Shown here: positions 1 through 11,362 of the stretch, one piece after another | Numbering within the stretch: position 1 is the stretch's first letter | Layout: each line of letters begins with the position of its first letter | Assembly (NCBI GenBank): GCA_024811115.1 | Contig: JAKOGH010000005.1 | Coordinates: forward strand, 744,001 to 808,000 | DNA: 64,000 bases | Direction: 5' to 3' | Source of the DNA: Terana coerulea | Lineage: Eukaryota > Basidiomycota > Agaricomycetes > Polyporales > Phanerochaetaceae | Position numbers and translations under genes: made by a program | The notes under the pieces: generated by a model | The model's input: the letters and a program-made list of their open reading frames with translations, nothing else | Databases searched by the model: none | What the model was told of the DNA's origin: nothing

Positions 1-1801
1 TCTGAGAGTGTAGAGGCACTTGCCGGCCTGGTCGAGGACATGATCCTACCGCCGGAGAGCACCAGAGGACCCCAAAGCGCATCGTCAACGCCGATGTTCA
101 CGTTGAGCCCATCCACTGCGAGCTTGAACAGCGCTCCGCCGTCCCCTGTTGTCACTGCGTCGACGTCCTCTCTGGCTCTTCCATCACCAAAGCCACTACC
201 AAACGGTTCGTTACCAGTCGTTGTGTGTATGCGGGTACTAACCCCTCTCTCATAGCTATGTACAAGCCCTCTCCCTCCCCGCTTCGAAAGGAAAGCACAG
301 ACGACGTGCCAGAGCTTGCCCCAAGCTCGACGCCGAAGTCTGCCACATCGCCCACATCGCCGCTTGTGCCGGCAAGACCTGTCTCACAGGCGTCAGGTGC
401 TTCTTCTCCGGCGCCGCCGTCCCCTGCCGCGTCGCCCAAACCAGCTGTTCGATTCGCTGAGGAGGTCACCGACAGGGAAGACACGATACCGCTCGACTAC
501 GTGATGCGCGTCAAGCAGGCGCGTGCCCAGAAAGCCCGCTTTCTGGAAGCCGAGAAGGCTCGTCGACTCAGCGTGCAACCGGTTGCTGCGCCGCGGCCCG
601 CACCAGCTGCCGCGCGTAGCTCTCCTGACGAAATGCGGCGCTTGGCCGAAGAGCGCAGGCGGGTGGAGGAGGAACGAAGGCAGCTGGAGGAGCAGCGCAA
701 AAAGCAAGAAGAGGAGCGCAGAAAGTACCAAGCGGAGCGTGCGCGCTGGGAGCGCGTACGTCAGGCGGAAGAGGAGGAGAGGCGAAAACGCGCGTATGCC
801 GACGAGATCGCCGAGTCGAGGCGCAGGCGGGACCAGACGCGACAGGGCACAGGGCCGAAGAGCGGGGACGGCTTCGTGGCGTGGGAAGGCGACCGGGAGA
901 AGGAGCGCGAGCGCAAGCACAGCGACGCGAGGGCGTCGTTTGCCCGACCACGGTACGACAGCACCTCGCGCTCGGCGGTGCCGCAAAGGCAGTCTTCAGA
1001 GATCTCGCTGCCTGCTGCAGGCTCTCCCAGCAGCTCGCGGCTCAACATTCCCTACGCAGGCTCCTCGCCAGGGAGCTCCCGTCCGCCGAGCGTCACGAGC
1101 GGAAGTGCCCGCGACTCGCTGCGCACGCCGTCCATGTACTCGACACCGCCGTCGTCGGCGTCCGCTACAGACTTGCGCACGCGCCGCGAGAGCAAGACCA
1201 GCCGCCGCTCGTTCACCTCCGACGCGTCCTACTCCCCCGGCTCGATGTACCTTCCCCCAGGCTCGCCCGGCGGGTTCCCGTGGGGCGCGGTACCCCCGGT
1301 GCCCGTGATGCCGATGAACATGAACATGCCCATGATGCCCGTCGGCATGCCCATGATGCAGATGCCCGCAATGCCCTACGTGGATACGCCGCTGCTGCCG
1401 CCGACGCCGCCCTTCATGATGCACCAGTATGGCCCGCGCAAGTCGGGCTCCGGTGCGCGCTCGCACAGCTCGTCGCCGACGCGGGGCAACGAGTCGAGCA
1501 AGCGCCATTCGAGCGGCGCCGGGCGTGCCTCGCCCGGCACGCACAAGCGGTCGCCGAGCGACGACGTGTCTGGGCGGGGGTCCGTGTCGACGGCGCGGCC
1601 CCCGCGCAGCCGTCCTCTGCGTCCTCGCACCGATCGTCGCGCGCGATGCCCATCGCGCACTCGCACTCGTACACTGTGCAGCGGCCGGGCCCCACGCCCG
1701 CGCCGGCGATGACCTCGTCGTGGCCCAAGCAGCCGTCCTTCCAGAACCTGAGTCGCCCGACGCGACCCACGGCGGAACGGCGACAGACTATGATCACCTA
1801 G
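1..1801 (+). CDS. C-terminal part of a low-complexity coiled-coil protein (5' end outside window)
   Basis: The reading frame is open from base 1, so the start lies outside the window. An intron at 206-255 has a TACTAAC branch site and an exact phase join. The product is Ser/Pro-rich, then has a charged helix (about 570-880) of repeated Arg-Arg-x-Glu-Glu-Glu and Glu-Glu-Gln-Arg-Lys units typical of a coiled coil. A Ser-rich stretch and a Met/Pro-rich block (about 1300-1440) follow. The last 65 or so residues read sensibly only in another frame (Ser-Tyr-Thr-Val-Gln-Arg, stop at 1799-1801). A one-base frame change or an unusually short intron must therefore lie near 1565-1615. I do not recognise the family, and no enzymatic motif is visible. 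Confidence 0.6.
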
Positions 1802-2718
1802 GAGCCCGACATTTTCCCCCATCTTAACCCACTGTTGCATTACATACTCTTGACTTATCATCCCTTCATCATCATCTTTGTGGCTCTGTCTCACGGACTT
1901 CATACTGTTTCATTTATTCTATCACTTCTTTCACCTAATATTGTGACTGCACACTTCAACGTATTCCCCGCCACCCCGAAAGCATTCCCTCTCGGTCCAG
2001 TACGGCAAGGTCTTCTCGGCGTCCGTCCGTCCTGGACCTGGTCTGTCTTTCTCCCGCACCCGCGTCCAATCATTTCGGACTGGTCAAAAAGCACACCCTA
2101 TATCCCATACCCTTCTTTATTCCACTGTCCCTACCCCTAATACTCGCACTCCCAAGGAACAGTTTCGGGGCGTCTTGCACGCCGTGCCGCTCGCTTTCAT
2201 CCGTGTAACGAATACCTTCACGTCTCCGCCCATCCTTCATTTTCCGCCCCGCGTCTCGTCCTGGTGTTTATGTCTACTGCTATTCATAGGTCCAACGGAC
2301 TGCATCCCCCTCATCCCTTGGACTCTGATCAAATACCTGCTGCTACTTTGTGCTACATAGACTCACCCCAAGTACCCCCGCTGCAATCCACACTCTCGGA
2401 AACATCTTCTGCCACCAGGAATGTCTTAGTAGATAACTACTTATTGAATTGTATTGATTGGTCTGCACAACTACATGTCGGGAGCATACAAATCGAGGCT
2501 GAGATTGAGCATGACGAGATACACGGATATATACATGGAGTAGGTATCGCTAGATGTGGGGGTAAAGGTGTTGGAGGTATCGCTGGACGGGTGGTAGGGA
2601 TAGGGTTTGTGTGGATGAGGTCAAGATGAGGTGTCGCAAAAGAGAGCACTGTCAAAAGAATGGATAGCGGGGCAGTAGAATGGGGTAGGTCTCGAACGAA
2701 GTAACGCTGTAGAGGGGC
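1802..2718. other. Convergent intergenic region
   Basis: This AT-richer stretch lies between two genes that end towards each other and probably holds both 3' UTRs. Open frames here are short and lack family-like motifs or good splice sites. I see no RNA gene or repeat. Confidence 0.6.
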
Positions 2719-3455
<737 letters not shown>

Positions 3456-3809
3456 GTCTTGGTACTACGCGGCTACCACAGGGGATCTTGAGCGTCGTTA
3501 CGCGTCGTAAAAGGTGTTGGAGGCGAGACACCGGCGCAGTACGTATCAGAGCAGCAGAAGCAGAACGAATGTATCGCAGATGTGAGGGAAACGCAGCCTG
3601 TGCTGGTTGTGGCCTCTGTGAAGAACGCGAGGGAAAACTCAACTTGGGGCACGTCGCGTGCGGATCAAGAAAGTTGTTCCCACGCCTTGCTTTGTCCCCA
3701 TCTCGTTAATTACCAGAACGCGTGGCGAAGTTCCCCGTCCCCGCTCCTTTCCCTCCTACCAGCACCATCTCTACCCACATCCCCAAGAACACGTCGAAAC
3801 TCTAAGAAG
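3456..3809. promoter_or_regulatory. Divergent promoter of CENP-A and the DEDDh gene
   Basis: The region separates two start codons facing apart. No TATA box is obvious. A pyrimidine-rich stretch before the plus-strand start (about 3735-3785) is typical of fungal promoters. Confidence 0.5.
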
Positions 3810-5423
3810 ATGGCTACCGGAGCTCCTGTAGTAGTCACGCATGGCTATTACAGGTTCTCCGACATATTCTTTGAGTGGTACAACAGTTCTTTGTGGGATG
3901 GGACACAGCGCATAATGATTGTCGCTCGGACATCGTAGGAGCAAGGCCATCCCAAATCAAGACGATGCGGGCCCTTTGAGGGCCCTCCTCAATGCTGATG
4001 CCCTAGTGCACCCCGATCATCCACTGCACAAGCCAGGCCAGAATGGCGTCGAGCTTTACATCGGTAAGATTATACGAAAACATCGCGAGAGATAAGGAGC
4101 TATTCTCATTGCGACCTGCTTTAGCGACGTTTCACAGCGGAGAATCTCGCCCAGTGTTCTCATCTGCTCAGCTAGAATTTCTTCAGCAGTGGCTGTATGC
4201 TATGCAGCTCACCAAAGACTACATACCTTTGCCCTCGACGGAGTCCCTTATCACACGAGAGCAATGTCACACCATATCTCCGCATATCTTCACTGAAGGT
4301 CCACAGATCAAGAAGGCAATCAAGGTAAGTAATGATTCATGCAACATGCTCTGGAGAGCTTCTACTACATCTTACCTCATAGGACATCGAAAAGGCCAAC
4401 AAACGTCTGAAGGGCGCAGGAAACTCCATGCTCACTGCCCGCCGTCTGCTCTTCGAGCGTGTCCGCGCCATGTGGGCCGAGAAGGCCGGTACGTGGCTGG
4501 CCATCGACACAGAGTCGTGGGAGCGCGATCACAAGCTCCTTCTCGAGCTTGGCTGGAGCGTAATCCGCTGGGACGCAGACGGAGATATGATTGAAGAGAA
4601 GGGCCATTGGATTGTCAAGGAGAACCTGAGCTTCCACAACGGTACCTTTGTCGCGGATCGACGTGCGGTATGCTTATTGCTCCTCTTGCACTTCAACGGA
4701 TGCTGAAACCGTGTTTAGAACTACAGCTTTGGCGAAAGCGAGAAGATGGGCAAGGCGGAGCTGAAGGAGCGCTTCCATAAGATGATAGAGGAATTCACCG
4801 AAGCTGGTCCTCTATTTCTCGTATTCCATGATGCCACTGGGGATATCAAGTCAAGTCGTACTTGCCCTTGTCTGCACTTTCCGGACTGATAACAATATTA
4901 AAACAGGGCCCTTCGTCAGCCCCCGATTGAGGCTCCCCTCACAAACCTCCAACCCGTCATGCCGGAGAAGACCCCGAAGGACGGCACATACGTCGTGGAT
5001 ACCGCCGATCTCTTCTCTGCGCTCGAAGGTGAGGTGTCGGCGCAGAAACGCTCGCTGGAACGAATCAGCATCCACTTGCGCGTTCTTCGTGACAACAACC
5101 TGGACAACATCATCTGGCACAACGCTGGCAATGACGCACAGGTATGTCACTTACTTTTATTAGTTGCGTGCACGTGTAGACGACGGTGTGACTTTCAGGC
5201 GACTATGCTGGCTCTGAAGTCCATGGCCCTCGGGGATCCTATCGATGTCCAGCGGGAGAAGCGGTGGCCCGGTCAGTCTTCGACTACCGCGAACAAAGTT
5301 GAGTGGACGCCGTACGAGAAGGATGAGCTTGAAGACCACGTCCCGGATACCGAGGGTGTCATGAAGGAGACCTTCAACGATCCCATTGGCCAAGAGAACG
5401 AAGACTTGGATTGGCCAGAGTAG
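3810..5423 (+). CDS. DEDDh ribonuclease H-fold protein, Gfd2/YDR514C-like
   Basis: Seven exons: 3810-3877, 3939-4063, 4125-4324, 4383-4667, 4719-4849, 4907-5141 and 5199-5423, giving 422 aa with every phase consistent. From about residue 170 the protein has the pattern of DEDDh exonucleases. Motif I is AIDTE (Asp173, Glu175), a HDATGD element (Asp264/Asp268) looks like motif II, and HNAGND (His341, Asp346) looks like motif III. This resembles the C-terminal domain of the fungal Gfd2/YDR514C family, related to ERI-1/QIP-type nucleases. That assignment is from memory of motifs. The full catalytic set suggests an active 3'-5' exonuclease on RNA or DNA, but the substrate is unknown. No signal peptide or membrane segment is seen. 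Confidence 0.75.
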
Positions 5424-6094
5424 GGGAAGCATGATGGAAGGACAACAACGTCCACAACTGTACAAATAGCGCACCAATTCCAGCGTTCACTCTGGCTGTT
5501 GCAGTCTTCCTAAACAAATCCTAAACGTGAAGACGACTAGTCGTGCTGCTTACGACTTGTCTGTATGCTCGTCCTGCTAAAACTGCTGGGTTGAAATGTG
5601 GCTGCAATCTTAAAAACACCACATTGTCGATGCAGAAAGGGTTTAGTGGATTCGTACTCACAGTATGAGGCGGCAGCGTGAAAGCGAGGTGCGAAGTCCT
5701 GGCTGGCAGTATGCGCGATTGGATTTCCATTTCGGTCAGTCATCCTTGTGGCGCGGGCGTCTTTCCTCTTCAGGCCGTCGTTGTGACCAAGTTCACCAGT
5801 CGTTCAGCAGCCAGCTTGCGCTTGATCACGCGCGACAACGTCCTGGCAAGGACTCAGATGATGTGGCAACGTCTGCTTCACCACGATCTCCTGTGCAGAC
5901 CCAACGTACGTGATTTACACTAAGGAGAGTATGTGTATTAGTATGATCGTGGTGACTACAAGTACACCTGAGGTATTGTACGGGATTGGCACAACACTGG
6001 CTGATTTTGACGGGTATAATTCATCTAGGCGCTTCGTTATCCAACGTGTCGATATATCGTCCTGTGAAGTGGAAGAGTACGAAAAAGCAGATGA
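5424..6094. other. Convergent intergenic region
   Basis: It lies between the ends of the DEDDh gene and ceramide synthase. A 68-codon minus-strand frame from 5743 has an ATG and a possible donor, but no recognisable motif and no supported second exon. I see no RNA gene. Confidence 0.5.
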
Positions 6095-7882
6095 TCAGTC
6101 GTCCTTCTCAGGCTCCTCTTCTTCACCGTCGTCTTCGTCGTCCGACCTGTCGTCCGAAACGGTAACGTCGGTAATCGCCCTACGAAAACTGTCGTCAGGA
6201 GCCTGACAGAGCACAACGGGCGAGGACTCACCGATAGGCAATTCGTATGATAAAGAACAACCAGAAGATATTCAAGAACATCAAAAGCAGGAGAGGAGCG
6301 AAAATTTGGTACTTCATCCACCAAGTCATCCAGACGCCATCTGGAGGGAACCAACGCTTGGTGTCCTCCGGTAATAAGTCAAACTGTGTCCACACCGACC
6401 AGAGCATGACGATGTTGAGGTAATGGCGGAAATAGCTAGCAAGCAAAACTCCTTCAGTATGTACAGTAGTGTGGCGAAAAGGGCGCACATACATCCAAAT
6501 GACCATGAAGACAGCGAAGGTAGCTATCTTCGTTCTCTCGTACTGGATGTAATTCAACAGCTTCGAGAACTGGATGTTGATGAATGTTAGTCGGCCCTGA
6601 CAATAGCTTAGGTTGCCCACGTACAGCCAAGAACGAGTCCGGGATATCCATGCTAACGTAGACGGCGACTCCAATATGCGTCATGTTGACGAGATAGCTC
6701 CATCTGCGTGTTTTCCACTAAGTATTGAACCGGATTTGTGGGGAGAAGGCCGGAATTATAACAACTCACCCAACCAACCAAAGTGTAACGATGTGATGCG
6801 CAACAAGCTCCCGGTAATCCTTCCTAGGCTTTTCCAATCCGAGGACCAATACAATAAACTGCTGACACCAGTAAGCCCCTTGCATCAAGTAGTAGCGCTT
6901 CAATTCGGGCTTCATATCCCAATGAGGGTAACCTACAGGAGTAATAGGTCAGAATACAAGCGGAAGTCGAGTGTGCACGGGACGTACCAATCCAGAACTC
7001 TTCCGTGCGGTACCACCATATCGGTAGTTGTGACATAATGCGCTGAACAATATTTTTCAGTACTGCAGCGAGCGTGACAATGAACCAGCTCACCAATCCC
7101 CAGAAGCCGGTGAAAGCAAAGTAAAGCCAGGCGTACCCCTGCTCGCCAAACCTGTCGAGCTTTGATGTCTTCTTAATTCCAAACCACCTCGCGACAGGGT
7201 AGCATATATAGAGAGTGATGCTTTGCCGGATGAATGACCAGACCACGATGTAGAATGCAACGAAGACCAGGTCCATGTAACCCTTCTGGTATCGGGGATC
7301 CTCTGGCGAGGTGTCCGGGATACGGTGAGATATGAATAGTAAAGGAGCGAACGGGTTTCCCATGCCCTTTGCGACGTAGGGAGCGAGCATCTCCCAGTTC
7401 GCCCAGAACAGAACGACGGTGGCCAGCATTTTGAGCGACGACTCTACTGCAAGTCAGACCTTCGTCCTCACGCCAAGGCAAGCAGCAGGCTCACCTGGTA
7501 CAATGACCCATCTCAGAGACCATAAGTCAGACCACAACCCTTGGGATGCTCTGGACCATACTGGAGAGGTGGGTCCCTTCCATGAGGGCGTTGCCGGTGT
7601 CTGAACACCCAGCGGCCTGACATAACGAGGAAGTCCAAGTTAGAGAGGAAGGGATGCCTTGAAAGGTTTCAACTCGCGTACGTCTGCGGCCTAAACGACC
7701 CAGTGAGATGGTGGTCTGCGTCTGTCCTATATTCGAGGCAGTCAGTCTGGCGAGTGGCTTGAAAACGGTTCGTTGGGAACGTACTCTATCTTCTCAATCA
7801 GGCCTGGAGGCCTGCGCTTCAAATTCAGCTTCGTAGGGCCTGCCATGACTGACTTCGAGTGACCTGGCCGTGGTTCAGCCAT
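6095..7882 (-). CDS. LAG1: Ceramide synthase (Lag1/Lac1 family, TLC domain)
   Basis: Nine exons on the minus strand: 7785-7882, 7682-7726, 7495-7616, 6988-7446, 6770-6932, 6625-6703, 6493-6569, 6232-6435 and 6095-6179 (443 aa, all phases agree). It joins a fatty acyl-CoA to a sphingoid base in the ER membrane. The Lag1 motif is intact: YPHWDMKPELKRYY, then His287-His288 in AHHIVTLWLVGWSYL, and Asp315/Asp318 in SMDIPDSFLA. Several hydrophobic segments flank it, and a last one ends FLNIFWLFFIIRIAYR. The C-terminus is a short acidic tail, common in the family. The start was chosen as the first ATG that keeps exon 1 in phase. It shares a 123 bp divergent promoter with REX3. Confidence 0.93.
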
Positions 7883-8005
7883 GGTTGTTAACGGGATAGG
7901 TCTGAGGTCGCCAGCTCAGAACGCCCGCGTACCGAGCCGTCCTGGTGTTTGATCGGCATTCCCGCCGAGCGCTCTTTCAACGACGTCCACCTCGTTCAGC
8001 TCGCC
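7883..8005. promoter_or_regulatory. Compact divergent promoter LAG1/REX3
   Basis: Only 123 bp separates the two start codons, so both 5' UTRs and all core promoter elements must fit here or overlap the coding regions. No clear TATA box. Confidence 0.6.
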
Positions 8006-9970
8006 ATGTTCCCGACCCTGGGCTTGTTCCAAGCGGTACCGTGTCCAGAGAAAGCGCACTGTCGAAGACCGAATTGTCTGTTCAGCCATAGTCCGCATGC
8101 TTCAGCGGCACCGCCGATCACCATCCCTGTTGAGGTCCTGAAACCCGCGCCGGTGGTGGCATCCAGACCACCTCCAGTACAGCATGCAGCGTCCGGTTCC
8201 AGGACCCAGGCTAATTCTGGCACGGCACATGTTGTTCCAGCTAAACGAGCCATTAGCTCACCGCTACGGGGGCCGGGCAGCCCTGCAAGCACGCCGCCGC
8301 CAAGTAAGCTACAGCGGGTCGGGTACAACACAGAGACCCGCTGCGGTACCTACGTCGGCGTATACATCTGTATGTGTGCAGCATTCGCGCCCATTTCCTA
8401 CCTCTCACCGCCTGGCAGGAAGGAGTACCGATCTTGAGAGTCAATGCGGCTCAATCGCAGGTTCCATTACCTGTGCGGCAGGTACACATTCGTATCACCA
8501 TAAAGAATGTCGGCTATATGCTCATTCTTCCATATGTAGGCAATGATCAAGTCCTTGTTCGACCATTTTAAGGTGCTCTACCAAAACATACTCGATAGGA
8601 ATCCTACGCTTGCCGCAGAGCATACCCTAATCCAAGAGGAGGAAACATACAGGAAAAATACCAAGCTTACCTACCGCAATGTATGTGCTCACATGCTCCT
8701 CAGATTCTCTTTTCCTGAATTTCGCAGGCCGTCATATCCACTATAGCTGCAATCAAACGCCGCGCTTTACCAGACTCTATCAATCACCCATCCGTAGGCA
8801 CAGAAGAGCAGCTAGCAAAACGTATAGAAGAGGAGAAGAAGCTCAAAGCGCTCAAACTTACACCTCGACAGCTAGAGCCGTATATTCTGTCTAGAGAGGA
8901 GCTGCAGACATGGGGTTACATGACCGAAATCCCGGAGGGCCCAGGAGGAGATCGGCCAAGTGAGGAAGGGTTCTCGATGAAGTGTGACCGTTGCCAACAG
9001 CCGTTCGAGGTCAAGCGTAAGGAAGATGCAGATGAGTGCGTTTTCCACTGGGGAAAGCCATTCACCAGTAAAGCAAATGGCTCGTCTCCAATTCGTTTTC
9101 CCGAATGCGCTCGCTAATACTCCTTCATTTGCGCGTATTATTCGGCGGTGAGCAGGAGAGAAACGCCGCATGTATACGTGCTGCTCCAGAAGTTACGACG
9201 AACCTCCTTGCACACCAGGACATCATGTCTTCTACGAGTCCAAGCCTGAAGACCTGCACAAACGCCACGCCTTCTCGTATACGCGGCCAGCTACCGAATC
9301 TGACACAGCATTGGACATCGTCGCTCTGGACTGCGAGATGATCTACACTACGGGCGGCATGCGGGTTGCCCGTGTGTCTGTCGTCGATTCCGTGGGCAAA
9401 GAGGTCTTTGACGAATTTGTCCGTATGGACGATGGCGTGGAAATAATGTTGGTAGTCACCTCCTCTGTTGGGTAGCGAAGTTTAGAAGAATGGCTAACCA
9501 TGCATATAGTGACTTTAACACTCGGTTCTCTGGTATAACAGAAGAAATATATGCCACCGCCGTCCTTCGCTTAGCAGCCGTCCGCGAGTCCCTCGACGCA
9601 CTCATCAACTCGAATACCATCATCATAGGACATGCGTTGGACAACGATCTGAAGACCCTCCGAATGGTTCACTACAGATGTGTCGACACGGTGGCATTGT
9701 TTCCTCATCGAGCTGGCCCACCTTACAGGCGTGCTCTCAGAGATTTGTACGTCGTGTGCTTTTCACTCTTACAGTACTCTAAATCTTGACCTCGTAAGAG
9801 TTCGGGAAAATCTTGGCAAAATTATCCAGGCTGCGGGTGCTTCTGGACATAGCTCTGTCGAGGATTCCGCTGCAACTCTTGAACTGGTCAGATGGCATAT
9901 CGTAAATGGACCAACACCTCTACCCAAAGCTCCAACACAACAATTAGCTATGAGCGGCGGGCCTAGCTAG
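8006..9970 (+). CDS. REX3: RNA exonuclease 3 (REXO1/Rex3 family, DEDDh)
   Basis: Exons: 8006-8359, 8419-8481, 8540-8680, 8728-9094, 9156-9447, 9510-9746 and 9799-9970, giving 541 aa. The N-terminus carries a CCCH zinc finger (Cys13, Cys19, Cys24, His28). The C-terminal nuclease has ALDCEM (Asp367, Glu369), GHALDNDL and GHSSVEDS, the DEDDh set of 3'-5' exoribonucleases that trim snoRNA, RNase MRP RNA and similar transcripts. A middle Cys-rich segment (CDRCQQPF, then FHWGKP and YTCCSR) is typical of the fungal proteins. Intron 1 is uncertain. A stronger donor (GTATGT at 8370) follows a stretch that looks coding in another frame, so a one-base error near 8300-8330 is possible. Intron 4 has two acceptors three bases apart (9152 and 9155). 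Confidence 0.88.
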
Positions 9971-10266
9971 ACTACAACCGCTTTCGTTTTGTATACCTCG
10001 CTTTCGACTTGCTTTCATGATATCGACACGTCTTGGATGTATCATCACCTTCGACTAATAGTATTAACATTTTTGAATACACATGAATACACAGGGGGAT
10101 TCCACGAGGCGAGTCATAAATACACTACACGTTTAGTAGTTCCAGCGAGTACTTTACATATTGTACGAAACAGGCCCCGGTGCCCGCACCGCCCTGTTGG
10201 CGAGAGCACTGATTCCTGCTGATAAGATGGCTCCGTGTCAATCCTGCCCAATGTATTGAAGTCGTA
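9971..10266. other. Convergent intergenic region
   Basis: AT-rich 3' UTR material of REX3 and AP-1 sigma. Nothing else is visible. Confidence 0.5.
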
Positions 10267-11071
10267 TCATAACAGACCTGCACTCCCCAGACGCGCCAAT
10301 GTGTCTTCGCTATTCTCCTGCTCCTCTACACTGTCCGACTGGGTAACCTGCGTGAAAGCGATGAATGGTCGTGAAGCTTCGGATACATTATCTGCCCTAC
10401 CACTCGCAGAACCGATTTCTTCGATGACTCTTGTAGCTCTCCTGCGATTATGAGCTCGTCAAGGATCTGGGTGACGGATTAACGTGTGAAGGGATGATAA
10501 CGGCGCAGCAGACGTACAGCGAAGGCTTTCTGGAAGTTGAAGATCCTGTCGTGGTAAAACATTATATCAAGTAGTCTTGCAGACACCACGTTCTAACTTA
10601 CAAGTCAAGCTCGCAAACCTGTAACATGTTCCGTGGTGAGCTCGAGGGCGCCACGCTGGTATACAGAACTTACATTTCCAAAGTACCGATCGAGGACTTC
10701 GACGTATCGGTGAATAATCTCCAAGGTGATAAGCTCGTTGTCGTTTGAGCCGATCCCACAGACGAAGAACAGCGAAGCGTATCTGCGGTAGACCACTTTG
10801 GTGTCTACGAAACTCCGTGTCAGCGACGGATCCAATGCCATTGCTGGACATGTAGTCACCCTTGTACTCCAAAAAGTTACACATCCTGGTCCTGCGTGCT
10901 AAGACAAGCTGCGTCACGTCCTTGACGATCTTGGCCTTCTGCTTCTGCGGCATCGTTTGGAACCATTTCGCGAGACGGACCTTGCCTGCGCATGGGTCAA
11001 TCGCCAGTCCGACCAGGAAAGCACCAAAGCAACAGACCTTGTCTTGATACAAGTAGAATATAGTTGATCAT
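10267..11071 (-). CDS. APS1: AP-1 clathrin adaptor complex, sigma subunit
   Basis: Seven exons on the minus strand: 11038-11071, 10860-10985, 10674-10804, 10602-10618, 10518-10545, 10401-10466 and 10267-10347 (160 aa). It is a small adaptin that takes part in clathrin-coated vesicle traffic between trans-Golgi and endosomes. The family signature is almost complete: [91 protein letters not shown] and ILDEL. The residues fit AP-1 sigma better than AP-2, AP-3 or AP-4 sigma. Two internal exons are very small (17 and 28 nt). The tail after VLRV is short and acidic. No frame break is seen. Confidence 0.94.
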
Positions 11072-11362
11072 GACTTCAGTGTGTTGGCCCGTTAGGCGTC
11101 GTAGGATGAGGTGGTCGTTAGAGACCAAGGAATCACAAACACTGTACAGTAAACAGTAAGCGGCGGCTACGGGGCGCATCAATTGATCGGCGCTTGTGCC
11201 GAACAGGAATGGATGACGTCCGTCCCGACTTCTCTTCCCCTCACTGGCAGGCCTCAGGCTTGAGCCTCCGTTATCAGTCACTTGAATTGAGTACCACAGG
11301 TATGTTGGTTTGAATAGTTATTCAGCTGGCACTTATTCCGCGTATTTCAGCCCGGGATTGCC
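11072..11362. promoter_or_regulatory. Divergent promoter of AP-1 sigma and the 11.4 kb gene
   Basis: A 291 bp region between two divergent start codons. No TATA box or repeat is evident. Confidence 0.5.

Noticed and set aside
152..986. Long open frames on the minus strand across the first gene
   Set aside because: They mirror the GC-rich, repetitive plus-strand coding sequence and show only Arg/Ser/Leu-rich composition. The spliced plus-strand frame with the TACTAAC intron is better supported.
5537..5743. Small minus-strand frame beginning MTDRNGNPIAHTASQ
   Set aside because: It has an ATG and a possible donor but no matching second exon or known motif; it is too weak to list as a gene.
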